Shown here piece after piece: positions 36,227-47,209 of a stretch of DNA of 64,000 nucleotides. The DNA is taken from contig NZ_JAFIQT010000003.1 in the NCBI RefSeq assembly GCF_017355935.1, forward strand, positions 62,001 through 126,000, written 5' to 3'. Within the stretch, counting starts at the first letter, position 1. Every line of letters starts with the position of its first letter. Both the position numbers and the translations under genes were made by a program. This DNA comes from Telluribacter humicola. Its GTDB lineage: Bacteria; Bacteroidota; Bacteroidia; Cytophagales; Spirosomataceae. The notes beneath the pieces are model-generated. The model was not told the DNA's origin. It worked only from the letters and a program-made list of their open reading frames with translations, and ran no database searches.

Positions 36227-38188
36227 TCATTCATTCACCAGAAAGTACACGATCCGGCAGGCGTTCCCTACGCTTGCCGGATTTTTTGTGTCAGTAATAG
36301 TCAATTTCAGCGTATGCTTTCCGGGTTTCAGTTCATCGGCCAGCATCAGGTACCAGGGCAGATGTAGTTGTGTGCTCCACTGCGTAAACAGGTCGAGCTG
36401 CTGCGGCTTTCTGCCATCAATGCTGTACGAGATGATACCCGCATCAGGACCGGATACAACGGCTATCCCTACGGCTCTGCCTTTGAAGTCAAAGGCTAAA
36501 GAAGCACCGGCCGCTTCGCTCACCAGCATAGGTACCTCCACAAATCCGGCTCGCGTCCCACCGGGTTTAGCCCCTACCTGATCCTGTGGCTTCCACGAAG
36601 AGTCTATCAAAAATCCTTTTGTACTTCGTACTTCGTTTACCGGATGGTAGCTGCCCTTCTCATAGGCAAAGCGATCCAGTGGCGCGGGTAGGGTGACAGG
36701 CTGTACAGACACACCAACAGGAAGCTCCTGCTTGAGTAAGTCTTTCATGGTTTGGAAGTAGATTTCCTGCCCGAAGGGGGACGGGTGCAGGTCTTTAAAA
36801 TCAAACTTCCAGGAAAACTCTCCGGCTTTCAAACGATCGTATACCTCCTGCGACAGGTTGATAAATGGAGCACCATAATGGGCAGCCACCCGCCGGTGTA
36901 CCGCTACCTCCACGGGCTCCTTGCCCTGACCATAGTCCCCAAACTTATCTGGATCAGCAAAAGCCATTAGTACCGCGTTCATAGCCGGATTGGCCGCATA
37001 GGCCTGCCGCAGGATACCTTCCAGCGCCCGTACCTGAGCCTGCTCACTGAATCCGTTGGTTCGGTCGTTGACCGCCGATTCCACAAAAAGGAGGTCCGGG
37101 GTACCTTTCTGCAGGACATCCCGCTGAAAACGGTAGGCATGCGGGGTACTTCCAAGCGAAGGAATGCCCGCCGCTATAAAGGTAAATTGGGTAGCCGGAA
37201 AGCGCTCCTGCAGGTACTTCGACACCTTGTCCCGCCAGCCCGGATTATGGGTAATCGACCCGCCCAGGAAAGCGACGGTTCCCTTGCCCGTAGAGGTAAA
37301 GGTATGGTAGGCATTAGCCAGTCCCTTGTTTGGTACCAGGTAAGGGGTGGTAGCGACTTCTTTCTGCACGGGTACCGAGTGCTGGTATATAAAATCAGCG
37401 AACTGCTCCGGCTGCTCTATGGGAAAGTGATGGCCTTCCAGCTTTTGCTCACCACGCGTCATGGGGTACACGCTGATGGGGCCACCCAGCTTCAGGTAGT
37501 TCTGCACCAACGGAAAGGTATTCTCCTCGGGCGGGACTATCTTGTCATTCAGCCCTATCACATGCACGATGGGTACCTTGAAAGCCGCCAGTCCAGCCAG
37601 ATCGTTGAGAGGTATGTCTTTGAACTCAGCTGCCTGCTCCTCCGTCAGTCCGTACAGCTCCCGCCAGCGCGTCCAGTCCTGTGGCGAACCACTCCCCTTT
37701 CCCTTGCCTCCGGGCCAGCTGCGGGGGTCAAGGACGGGCGCTTCGGCATAGATACAGCTCACCTTGGCCGGATTGCGCTTGGCCCAGCCGTACACGTACA
37801 ATCCGCCCCGGCTCACGCCTTCCAGCGCTACTTTAGGCGCAAAGCCTTTCTCCTGCGTCAGGTAGTCGTAGAACCCGTCCCATAGCTGCATGGCTTTGGG
37901 ATGCCCGAACAAGTCGTTGGTATTAATATAAGCAATGTGGAAGCCCCGGCTGAGCAGGATGCTGTCCATCTCTATATGCCAGGTTGGGAAGTGCGCCCGC
38001 CACACCCACGGCTTACCCGGCAGTGCCTGCCTGGGCTTTACGTACCAGGCAGGAGTATTACGAAAGGTAAGGTCCACCTTCTCGAAGCCCTTCCAGGAGG
38101 TGGTCGTTTCATTGGATTGGGCGTGGGCGGTACTGGCCGCAACCAGACAAATGAGCAGGAGGTAAAGGAGTGGCGTGTAACGTTTCAT
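36227..38188 (-). CDS. Secreted two-domain esterase: alpha/beta hydrolase plus SGNH hydrolase
   Basis: A 653-residue exported protein with signal ending TAHAQ. Residues about 30-270 are an alpha/beta hydrolase with nucleophile elbow GVSRGG, the acid in GLNDKIVP and the histidine in LEGHHFP. Residues about 300-490 are an SGNH/GDSL hydrolase with block I FLGGSITHNPGW, block III VESAVND and block V KDLHPSPFG. The last 150 residues form a beta domain with a jelly-roll look. Two serine esterase sites in one chain suggest removal of acyl groups from a polysaccharide. The substrate is unknown; a GH43-like gene lies 2.6 kb away. Confidence 0.8.
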   Translation of the reverse strand: MKRYTPLLYLLLICLVAASTAHAQSNETTTSWKGFEKVDLTFRNTPAWYVKPRQALPGKPWVWRAHFPTWHIEMDSILLSRGFHIAYINTNDLFGHPKAMQLWDGFYDYLTQEKGFAPKVALEGVSRGGLYVYGWAKRNPAKVSCIYAEAPVLDPRSWPGGKGKGSGSPQDWTRWRELYGLTEEQAAEFKDIPLNDLAGLAAFKVPIVHVIGLNDKIVPPEENTFPLVQNYLKLGGPISVYPMTRGEQKLEGHHFPIEQPEQFADFIYQHSVPVQKEVATTPYLVPNKGLANAYHTFTSTGKGTVAFLGGSITHNPGWRDKVSKYLQERFPATQFTFIAAGIPSLGSTPHAYRFQRDVLQKGTPDLLFVESAVNDRTNGFSEQAQVRALEGILRQAYAANPAMNAVLMAFADPDKFGDYGQGKEPVEVAVHRRVAAHYGAPFINLSQEVYDRLKAGEFSWKFDFKDLHPSPFGQEIYFQTMKDLLKQELPVGVSVQPVTLPAPLDRFAYEKGSYHPVNEVRSTKGFLIDSSWKPQDQVGAKPGGTRAGFVEVPMLVSEAAGASLAFDFKGRAVGIAVVSGPDAGIISYSIDGRKPQQLDLFTQWSTQLHLPWYLMLADELKPGKHTLKLTITDTKNPASVGNACRIVYFLVNE

Positions 38189-38280
38189 TTTACGATATAA
38201 GGTACCGAATAAAGTGCAAGTCGAATGGGATTTAATCTAAATCCTTACTTTTAGAGGATAAAATCCCTAACCTACACTAC

Positions 38281-39675
38281 ATGAGACGCCTTTTATTGAC
38301 TACTACCCTCCTCACGCTTTACTTTTCCTTGCTCACGTTTCACTCCCACGCTCAGTCCCTCCCTACGATCCTGAAAGAGCAGGAACGGGCCCGGGTGGTG
38401 GATGATATTCTGGAAGACCGCTTCGAAAACCTCCTGCCCCAACTGATGCGGCGCGAGGGTATAGATATGTGGGTGATTATCTCGCGCGAGTACAACGAGG
38501 ACCCGGTCATGCGTACTATGTTGCCCAGTACCTGGCTATCGGCACGGCGGCGTACCATCATGGTATTCTTTGATCCCAGCGTGGGAACGTCGGGCGTCGC
38601 TACGCCGGGAGCTGGGAAGCCGCTGGACAAGCTGGCTATAGCCCGTTACGATGTAGGTACTCTGCTCAAGGGCGAGTGGGACCTCAGCTCCAACCCTGAC
38701 CAGTGGGACGCGCTGGTGAAGGTGATCAAACAGAAGAATCCGAAGAAAATAGCCCTCAACTACTCCAAACACTACGCCCACGCCGACGGCCTCACGCTGA
38801 CGGAACATACAGAGTTGATGGAAAAGCTGCCCAAAGAGTATCAGCAGCGGCTGGTGTCGGCGGATAGGCTGGCCGTAGCCTGGCTTGAAACACGTACCGA
38901 AAAGGAGATGGCGGTATACCCTATGATCTGCCGCATCTCGCACCAGCTTATTCAGGAGGCATTTTCGGAGAAGGTCATTCAGCCGGGTGTCACGACTACT
39001 GACGATGTAGTATGGTACCTACGCCAGCGCGTGACGGACCTGGGCCTGGATACGTGGTTTCACCCAACAGTGGACATCCAGCGCGCCGACGCTACCAACT
39101 TCGACCACCTACGTACCTTCGCCAAGCGGCCGGGCCAGCAGGTCATTATGCCCGGCGACCTCATCCACACTGACTTCGGCATTACGTACCTGCGCCTCCA
39201 CACCGATCAGCAGCAGCACGCCTATATCCTCAAACCCGGTGAAACTGACGTCCCCGACTACCTCAAACGGGCTTTCCGGCAGGGCAACCGCCTGCAGGAA
39301 ATCCTGACCGAGCAGTTTAAATCCGGCAAGTCGGGCAACCAAATTCTGGCCGATGCGCTGGCTCAGTCGCAGAAGGAGGGCATCAATGGTACCATCTACA
39401 CCCACCCCATCGGCCTGCACGGCCACGCCGCCGGCCCCACCATCGGGATGTGGGATAACCAGGGAATTACTAAAGGTGACGGCGATTATCCGTTGTTCGA
39501 GAACACGGCCTACTCCATTGAGCTGAATGCAGCGGTGAAGATTGACGAGTGGAACAAGACCATCCGCATCATGCTGGAAGAAGACGGGTACTTCGACAAA
39601 AACGGCTTCCGGTACATCGACGGCCGGCAAATGGATATCTATACCATACCGAGGAAGATTGAGTACGTGCGGTAA
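38281..39675 (+). CDS. M24-family metallopeptidase (Xaa-Pro aminopeptidase-like), secreted
   Basis: A 464-residue protein with signal peptide (cleavage near SHAQ), a creatinase/prolidase N-terminal domain (about 25-190) and the pita-bread M24 domain. The metal ligand region includes GDLIHTDFGI, HPIGLHGHAAGP, and the glutamate in AYSIELNAAV. Some ligands differ from the D-D-H-E-E of bacterial aminopeptidase P, for example a late IRIMLEEDGYF, so activity needs proof. The 3' end and flank are partly duplicated 1 kb downstream, beyond the MNT-HEPN pair. Confidence 0.85.
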   Translation: MRRLLLTTTLLTLYFSLLTFHSHAQSLPTILKEQERARVVDDILEDRFENLLPQLMRREGIDMWVIISREYNEDPVMRTMLPSTWLSARRRTIMVFFDPSVGTSGVATPGAGKPLDKLAIARYDVGTLLKGEWDLSSNPDQWDALVKVIKQKNPKKIALNYSKHYAHADGLTLTEHTELMEKLPKEYQQRLVSADRLAVAWLETRTEKEMAVYPMICRISHQLIQEAFSEKVIQPGVTTTDDVVWYLRQRVTDLGLDTWFHPTVDIQRADATNFDHLRTFAKRPGQQVIMPGDLIHTDFGITYLRLHTDQQQHAYILKPGETDVPDYLKRAFRQGNRLQEILTEQFKSGKSGNQILADALAQSQKEGINGTIYTHPIGLHGHAAGPTIGMWDNQGITKGDGDYPLFENTAYSIELNAAVKIDEWNKTIRIMLEEDGYFDKNGFRYIDGRQMDIYTIPRKIEYVR

Positions 39676-39780
39676 CTTTTAGGGCATTCTGTAGTGTTGC
39701 AAACGCTATTTAATTCAACGGTAGCGAGGACCGTCTCAATTGTATACTAATATTAGTAGGGAGAATCCTACATAAAAATT
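39566..39780 (+). repeat. Copy A of a degenerate duplication flanking the MNT-HEPN pair
   Basis: Two stretches match the region after the HEPN gene. 39566-39595 (inside the peptidase gene) agrees with 40535-40564 at 25 of 30 bases, including 16 in a row. 39695-39770 (after the stop) agrees loosely with 40574-40685: TTCAACGG-y-AGC, GACCGTC-y-C, ACTAATA and GAGAATCC-y occur in the same order. The middle of copy A is missing from copy B. Confidence 0.55.
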
Positions 39781-39833
39781 GTTACTTTAATAGATCATTA
39801 TTCAATAGACTTACTAAACCAGATCATAGAGCA

Positions 39834-40151
39834 ATGAAAGACAAGAATGAACTACTGAGCCGGGTGAAAGCCATAGTCAAAGCAACAGACCCTACGGCCA
39901 CAGTAATTTTATTCGGCTCTTATGCTCGGGGTGACTATAAGGAAGACTCTGATCTTGATTTGTTAATTCTGATTGAGAAGGATACTATCAAACCGGCAGA
40001 TAAGAAAAAGATAACCTACCCGCTCTATGATATTGAATTTGAAACAGGAACGCTGATCAGCCCCCTGGTTTTCTCGAAAAAGGACTGGGAGTCCCGGAAG
40101 GGGAAAACTCCTTTCTACGAAAATGTAAGGAAGGAGGGGAAGATTTTATGA
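39834..40151 (+). CDS. MNT-type nucleotidyltransferase antitoxin
   Basis: A 105-residue minimal nucleotidyltransferase with the GS-x10-DxD motif: G28-S29 (LFGSYARGDYKEDSDLDLL), D40 and D42. In MntA-HepT systems such proteins add AMP to the HEPN ribonuclease and so silence it. The stop overlaps the HEPN start by 4 bases (ATGA), the usual two-gene arrangement. The pair sits as an island between diverged repeats. Confidence 0.9.
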   Translation: MKDKNELLSRVKAIVKATDPTATVILFGSYARGDYKEDSDLDLLILIEKDTIKPADKKKITYPLYDIEFETGTLISPLVFSKKDWESRKGKTPFYENVRKEGKIL

Positions 40152-40516
40152 AAGCACAGGACCGGATCGAGTTATCTAAATATAGGATCAGACGAGCCAG
40201 AGAAACTTTCGACGAGGTATCAGTCCTTATAGAAAATGGATTATGGAATACGGCCGTCAATAGGCTCTACTATGCTGTGATCGCTTTGTTGATCAGGAAT
40301 GAAATTAGTGTAAATACGCATGCAGGAGCAAGGCAGATGTTTGGTCTTCACTTTGTAAAAGCAGGCATCATTGATAATGAGCTAGGGAAGTTTTACTCTA
40401 ATATTTTCACAATGAGGCAGAGTGCCGACTACGAAGATTATTCTGAAGAAGAAGTCCTTGATTTGGTGAGACCTGCGGATGAATTGATACAAAAGATTGA
40501 AGAGTTATTGAAATAG
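40148..40516 (+). CDS. HEPN-domain toxin (UPF0332 type)
   Basis: A 122-residue all-helical HEPN protein, the putative RNase partner of the MNT gene. It has the helix NRLYYAVIALLIR, then HAGARQMFGLHFVKAG with R62-x5-H68 as the likely R-x4-6-H nuclease motif, and MRQSADYEDYSEEE with a tyrosine that in related pairs is the modification site region. It is translationally coupled to the nucleotidyltransferase. Length fits the family, with no sign of decay. Confidence 0.88.
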   Translation: MKAQDRIELSKYRIRRARETFDEVSVLIENGLWNTAVNRLYYAVIALLIRNEISVNTHAGARQMFGLHFVKAGIIDNELGKFYSNIFTMRQSADYEDYSEEEVLDLVRPADELIQKIEELLK

Positions 40517-40534
40517 GAGAATAATACCGAATCA

Positions 40535-40590
40535 GCATCTTGCTGGAAGAAGACGGACATTTTGCTCTCTGTCGCGTCGCAGAAGCTTCT
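40535..40590 (+). pseudogene. Fossil of an M24 peptidase gene end
   Basis: Read in frame, this gives SILLEEDGHFALCRVAEAS and a stop at 40589-40591; its first part matches RIMLEEDGYF of the intact peptidase at 39566-39595, at both DNA (25/30) and protein level. No start or upstream part exists. It is the relic of a duplicated peptidase gene whose body is gone, now separated from the intact copy by the MNT-HEPN pair. Confidence 0.5.
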
Positions 40591-40690
40591 TGATTCAACG
40601 GCAGCAGCCGACCGTCCCGATTATAAATCGGGGTTAGCAGGTCTTTTGAACTACTAATAACAGCTACTTAGAGAATCCCATCAAATTTTA
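40574..40690 (+). repeat. Copy B of the degenerate duplication flanking MNT-HEPN
   Basis: CGTCGCAGAAGCTTCTTGAT then TTCAACGGCAGC, GACCGTCCCGATTATA, ACTACTAATA and GAGAATCCCA, in the same order as 39695-39770. It contains a small palindrome CCGATTTATAAATCGG-like core (CCCGATTATAAATCGGGG) where copy A has TACTAATATTAGTA. No gene is present up to 40748. Confidence 0.5.
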
Positions 40691-40747
40691 TGGTTAGAAA
40701 GTAGACTTAACTCTCCTTGTTATAGACTACTATAACATTTCACAGTA

Positions 40748-41836
40748 ATGAAACTCCCCTTATTTATTGCTCTGCTAATCTCCTTTACAGGAGCCTTGGC
40801 TCAATCTAAAAAAGAGGTAGCTTCCGCTGATACAAAGGCAAAGGAGCTGCTCAAAATAGATAAAGACAAAAAGGTATACATGCTGACGTACTTTCGTCAG
40901 CGCTATCCGACGCGTATTGAGATTGATGCGCAGGGAAAAACCGTGGAGGTACCCCTGGAGAACCCTATGCTGGTAGCAAAGCTGCATATAGCCTTATCCA
41001 CCGATGGTCGTAATTGGACTGCTCTCAACGACAATAAGCCTGTATGGGAGCAGCAAATGCGTGATCCTTATGTTCGCCGGGGGCCCGATGGGCTTTGGCG
41101 ACTATTGGCAACTGGTGGGGGAAGAGGTAACGACCGGGAGAAAGTAGGACCCAGTTGTCTCTATGCCTCCTCCAAAGACCTGATTCACTGGCAGGTGGAA
41201 GGTGCGTTGCCCCTGATGAAAGACGCACGGAACGACTCAGGAGCCTTAGCCAGAAATATATGGGCACCCGAATGGTTTTATGACGAGGATACAAAAGAGT
41301 ATACTTTAGTCTGGTCTTCATCTTATAAAGATGCGGGATGGAAAGAGAGTCGGCTCTGGTACTGTAAGACCCGTGACTGGAAAACCTTCACACCGGCCAA
41401 AGAGCTTTTCAACCCTGGCTATTCGGTAATAGACGGAACAATACTGAAACATGATGGTACCTACTACCTCTATCATAAGGAGGAGGAGTTTGGTGCCAGA
41501 ACCGGTGAAAGAAGAGCCCTCAGGGTAGCTACATCTAAAAATCTGGAAGGCCCCTACAAGATCATAGATGGACACTTAAATAACGGGCAGATAGTGCCGG
41601 TAATCACCGAAGGTCCAACCGTCATGCCGGATCCCCTCAAGCCGGGATGGCTATTGCTCTATGACTACTGTATGACCAATCGTTTTGGTGCTTCTTACTC
41701 ACCCGATCTGATCAACTGGGAAGTGGAAGAGGACGTGAGTTTTCCGTCGGAAGCCCGGCATGGCTGCGTCTCCCTACTTACTCCTAGGGAAGCCCAAACT
41801 TTGATCAAGGCTTATTCAGGTAAAGAACTGAGATAA
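40748..41836 (+). CDS. Secreted glycoside hydrolase, GH43-like five-bladed propeller
   Basis: A 362-residue protein with signal peptide (cleavage near ALAQ). The pattern fits clan GH-F: catalytic base candidate D106 in QQMRDPYVRR, IWAPEWFYDEDTKEYTLVWS, transition-state aspartate in VIDGTILKHDGTYYLYH and general-acid glutamate in ITEGPTVM, with a histidine in ARHGCVSLL. It probably cleaves arabinose- or xylose-containing side chains. No SusC/D pair lies next to it. It ends at a strong terminator shared with katG. Confidence 0.8.
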   Translation: MKLPLFIALLISFTGALAQSKKEVASADTKAKELLKIDKDKKVYMLTYFRQRYPTRIEIDAQGKTVEVPLENPMLVAKLHIALSTDGRNWTALNDNKPVWEQQMRDPYVRRGPDGLWRLLATGGGRGNDREKVGPSCLYASSKDLIHWQVEGALPLMKDARNDSGALARNIWAPEWFYDEDTKEYTLVWSSSYKDAGWKESRLWYCKTRDWKTFTPAKELFNPGYSVIDGTILKHDGTYYLYHKEEEFGARTGERRALRVATSKNLEGPYKIIDGHLNNGQIVPVITEGPTVMPDPLKPGWLLLYDYCMTNRFGASYSPDLINWEVEEDVSFPSEARHGCVSLLTPREAQTLIKAYSGKELR

Positions 41837-41885
41837 GTACCTGTTGAAAATTTAGAATCAAGACTTGTTTAGAGAGCACAACAAA

Positions 41886-41914
41886 AACAGGGTGGCCCGC
41901 TGGGCCACCCTGTT
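41886..41914. terminator. Bidirectional terminator between GH43-like gene and katG
   Basis: A perfect 13-bp inverted repeat AACAGGGTGGCCC / GGGCCACCCTGTT with a 3-base loop, preceded by A5 for the leftward direction. Confidence 0.88.
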
Positions 41915-41940
41915 ACATAGTAAGCAATATAGTACTTCGA

Positions 41941-44235
<2,295 letters not shown>

Positions 44236-44240
44236 TTAGA

Positions 44241-44272
44241 CAAATCTAAAAGAAGCAGCTCTATAATGACAA
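44241..44272 (-). promoter_or_regulatory. katG promoter
   Basis: On the minus strand TTG (44270-44272) is followed after 21 bases by TAGATTTG (44241-44248), a good match to the Bacteroidota promoter. It lies 30 bases from the katG ATG. Confidence 0.6.
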
Positions 44273-44292
44273 TCTATATTTTTTATACTATC

Positions 44293-44307
44293 ATAGATAT
44301 TATCTAT
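44293..44307. promoter_or_regulatory. OxyR-type half-site upstream of katG
   Basis: ATAGATATTATCTAT fits the OxyR dimer motif ATAGnTnnnAnCTAT at every fixed position. It is just upstream of the -33 element of katG, where activators bind. A second full copy at the expected 7-base spacing is not present; the flanks carry partial CTAT/ATAG repeats. Confidence 0.5.
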
Positions 44308-44457
44308 TAATTAGTCTATGGGTATATCGTCTTTCACAGAAAACTCCGGAAGTCTCCACGATCACTATGCGAGTTATGAACTAGTAGCCTAATTTTAACG
44401 AGAAGTAAGGCAGAAGCATTATTGAGAAAGTGGCTGCGGAGTGTGTACTGTCGAGGG

Positions 44458-45102
44458 CTAGGCAGAGACTTCATTCCTGGCTAGTATCAGCGTATGTCCA
44501 CCTTTCCCCTCCGGGATAAATCGGTCCCACAGGACTGTAAAGCCTGTATCGGTGAGCCAGGAAAGGTAAGTACTTCGGTCGGTGTGGCTCCAGTACATAT
44601 GAGCCCCCTCCACATGGAGCCAGTCCTGCTCCTCTCCAGTCCAGGCAGTGTGTCCGGCCGTAAATAGAAAGTAGCCCCCAGGTTTTAACCACTTAAAAAC
44701 GCTAGTCAGAAGCGCAGGTTGCTCCTCAAGGGGTATATGAATAAGGGCGTAAAAACTGACTACTACGTCAAAAAGATTATCTTCAAAGCTGACCTTACAC
44801 ATATCTTCGCACAGGAAAGTCCCCTGAGGTACCAGCTCCTTAGCCCGCTCAATCTGAACCGGCGACAAGTCAATCCCAAGTACCTGATACCCCTGCCCGG
44901 CAAGTAGCAGAGAAGAAGGTACTCCACAGCCACACCCCAGATCCAGCACATATCCTCCCCGGCTCGCCAGGCCCGCTAAGGTATCAATCCATTCCTTATA
45001 GCGTAGGTAGGTGTCACCGGATTCATCCGGCCTATCCTCCCGATACGCGTAGGAAACCTTGTCGTAACCTTCTTTGACGATATCCTTTGGTGATTTCTTC
45101 AT
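44458..45102 (-). CDS. SAM-dependent methyltransferase, class I
   Basis: A 214-residue cytoplasmic methyltransferase of the Methyltransf_11/25 type. The SAM-binding motif I is GGYVLDLGCGCGVPSSLLLA, with motif II GIDLSPVQIE, the acidic LCEDMCKVSFEDNLFDVVVS and the late KPGGYFLFTAG. The acceptor cannot be read from the sequence. It stands alone between katG and the envelope gene run. Confidence 0.85.
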   Translation of the reverse strand: MKKSPKDIVKEGYDKVSYAYREDRPDESGDTYLRYKEWIDTLAGLASRGGYVLDLGCGCGVPSSLLLAGQGYQVLGIDLSPVQIERAKELVPQGTFLCEDMCKVSFEDNLFDVVVSFYALIHIPLEEQPALLTSVFKWLKPGGYFLFTAGHTAWTGEEQDWLHVEGAHMYWSHTDRSTYLSWLTDTGFTVLWDRFIPEGKGGHTLILARNEVSA

Positions 45103-45237
45103 AAATAAACAGAATCAGGTTACCTTGGAAAAAGCATGGTGGTAACTGACACAGAGTTTTATGTTATAGTACTGGATGGTTCAGAGCGATAAGTTGATAC
45201 CAACTTACAATATATTGCCGTCCTACTTTACTAACAC

Positions 45238-45669
45238 CTACCTCAAGAATACCGATACTCCCAGCCTGAATTTTAGATCTTCATTAGCATCAATAATTCT
45301 GGACTTCGTAAAGAAGCGGTAGTTGTACAGTCCTTCAATAGCGACACTTCTGGTTAGCATATACCCCAACCCGATGCCTCCGGCCCCAATGAAGTTGTTG
45401 GAAGAGGAAGATACTTCTTCTCCGGTTGTTGTATCTACAAGTTCTTTCTGCCAGTTGTACCCGGCTGAAATCTGCACAAAAGGCTTCACCCGGTAACCAG
45501 TCAGATAGTACCTACTGTAAAGCTCCGGAGCAATAGAGTGATATTGATGACCTGGTACCGACGGTAGTTGCGGGCTGTTGTTTTTATAGTTGAACGAATC
45601 TTTCCCATAGGAGAGCTGAAATCCCGCTACCAAACGGTTCGCGATCAGGTAACCTAGCTGCGGCGTCAC
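45238..45669 (-). pseudogene. C-terminal part of a frameshifted outer-membrane beta-barrel gene
   Basis: Encodes 143 residues starting VTPQLGYLIANRLVAGFQLSYG and ending FRLGVSVFLR. It has the strands of an OmpW/opacity-like barrel but no signal peptide. The upstream gene fragment (45666-45935) supplies a signal peptide and a first strand and ends in the other frame 4 bases into this one. Adding one G to the run of five G near 45677 joins them as SIAGSGGSVTPQLGYLIANR, the usual order in such barrels. It is therefore half of a broken gene or of a sequencing-error gene. Confidence 0.7.
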
Positions 45670-45935
45670 CGACCCCCACTACCGGCAATACTGTTCCGGT
45701 AGTTGCCAAAGCCGTTTATGCCTACCATTCGATTTCCCTTTTTTAATTCATCGGATACACGTTTATCAGAGTACGTACCAGAAGCGCTAATACCCTGAGC
45801 TACGGTATAAGAGGCTACCCAAACACTTAGAGAAACAGACAGAAGTAGACGAAATAATGTGAGCATAGAGATGTAGGGATTAGTAGTAGACGACATAGAA
45901 CTTAATTGAATAGGTAACAATTGAATCTTTTGCAT
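45666..45935 (-). pseudogene. N-terminal part of the same frameshifted beta-barrel gene
   Basis: Encodes 89 residues. A likely inner start is the ATG at 45866, which gives signal peptide MLTLFRLLLSVSLSVWVASY with cleavage near TVAQ. The mature part GTYSDKRVSDELKKGNRMVGINGFGNY is the typical first strand of small Bacteroidota barrels. It stops at TGA just after SIAGSGGR. The start at 45935 overlaps the end region of the DUF4249 gene, so it belongs to that operon. Confidence 0.65.
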
Positions 45936-45936
45936 A

Positions 45937-46923
45937 TTACAGGGGTGGCAGCCTCACCTGAACACTTTTGCGCACCAGATTCATAGCGGCCACTACTCCA
46001 TGCCCACCTTCGATATTGGTATAAGTACGCTTAGGCTCTATAAAAGCATTATCAGGCCCCTCTGGTTTGTATTGTGTTTTGGCATACGCTACATATTCTG
46101 GAGAGAGTACCGCCATCTGCAAGCGTAGCTCATCGATAGTGTTATTGACTAAGTCTTCCGCTCCATAGGCTACCAATGTTTCGATCACTATTCCAAACTC
46201 TTTTTCCTGTTTAGCAAAACATGCATCGTTGTAAAGAATCATAGTGGAGGTAATGCCAGAATTAGGAATAGCAATAAATTCTCCGTTCCAGAAACCGGCC
46301 CGGGTAAAGCAATCATCCTCCCGGTTGTTAAGACCACTGTTGCTTACCTCAATGTTGGACACATTAGTAAATTTTAATTCACCTTTGATGAAGGGTGTTA
46401 CCGCTACCCCATAGTAGTTGCCGGGCTCCTGATAGTCTTTTATGCCTACTCTCAATAGGTGAGGCTTTGCCCAATCGTTCAGCGAAGTTACCTTGGCCTG
46501 ATAGTCCATATAGGAATGCTGCAAAGGGAATGGCAAGGGTACCCGCACCGGCCTGGATTGCGCCTGCATTCCCAGCCCCTGTACTCGCACAGTATACGTT
46601 TTGCCCGCTTCTATCTTATAAGAAGAGAGACCGTACGTACCATTAGAGAGGTAAGTAAGCATACCCACAGGTTGGCCGCCTTCCAGCAGTTCCACCTGGG
46701 CATCTTCCACGTAAGGCTTTTCAGGTATCTGACCCGTAGCTGGCCAAGTCTTACCAACGGAAATACGGGGTGATTCACCAGCAACCAGCACACCATTGAT
46801 GATGAGCTCAGGACCAGCAAAACCCAGCTCATAGGTATCTTCCTGACAACCCCAGATGCCGGTTATGAGTAGTACCTGAACTAAAAACAGCACAGTTTTA
46901 GAACTTGATCTGATAGCTGACAT
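45937..46923 (-). CDS. DUF4249 lipoprotein, partner of the TonB-dependent receptor
   Basis: A 328-residue lipoprotein (signal ending GIWGC, C26) of the DUF4249 family. Such genes follow TonB-dependent receptors in Bacteroidota, and the protein is thought to sit with the receptor at the surface. Visible are the start ELIINGVLVAGESPRISVG and a second part with strand-rich segments, ending EGGHGVVAAMNLVRKS. It overlaps the 3' end of the receptor gene by 26 bases (46898-46923). Confidence 0.85.
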   Translation of the reverse strand: MSAIRSSSKTVLFLVQVLLITGIWGCQEDTYELGFAGPELIINGVLVAGESPRISVGKTWPATGQIPEKPYVEDAQVELLEGGQPVGMLTYLSNGTYGLSSYKIEAGKTYTVRVQGLGMQAQSRPVRVPLPFPLQHSYMDYQAKVTSLNDWAKPHLLRVGIKDYQEPGNYYGVAVTPFIKGELKFTNVSNIEVSNSGLNNREDDCFTRAGFWNGEFIAIPNSGITSTMILYNDACFAKQEKEFGIVIETLVAYGAEDLVNNTIDELRLQMAVLSPEYVAYAKTQYKPEGPDNAFIEPKRTYTNIEGGHGVVAAMNLVRKSVQVRLPPL

Positions 46924-47209
46924 AAGGTAGTATAGGTAATACGGCTTGTTTAGAGATTTGATTACGATCGTAGGACAGATTCACCTGCCCGGGTCCCTGT
47001 GGAGTAACCTCATAGATAGTCTTGTGCTCGAGGTAGTAAGGGTTAGCCCGGTTGTAAAGGTTGTACACTCCGAAGTTCCAGGAGGCCGGACGGCTGTGCT
47101 TACGCGTCAGGTAGCTATATGTAAAGGCGACGTCCAGCCGGTGGTAGTCCGGCATACGGTGGTTGTTGCGCTCGGTGTAGATGGCGGTGGGGCGGCCACT
47201 GAGGTCCAC
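46898..47209 (-). pseudogene. C-terminal fragment of the frameshifted TonB-dependent receptor
   Basis: Encodes 103 residues, DLSGRPTAIYTERNNHRMPDYHRLDVAF and onward to YQIKF: the last strands of a TonB-dependent barrel including the conserved RMPDYHRLD. It continues the 715-residue frame at 47115-49262 after one base is removed from the C run at 47218-47220 (plus strand). It has no start of its own worth the name (GTG). Confidence 0.75.
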
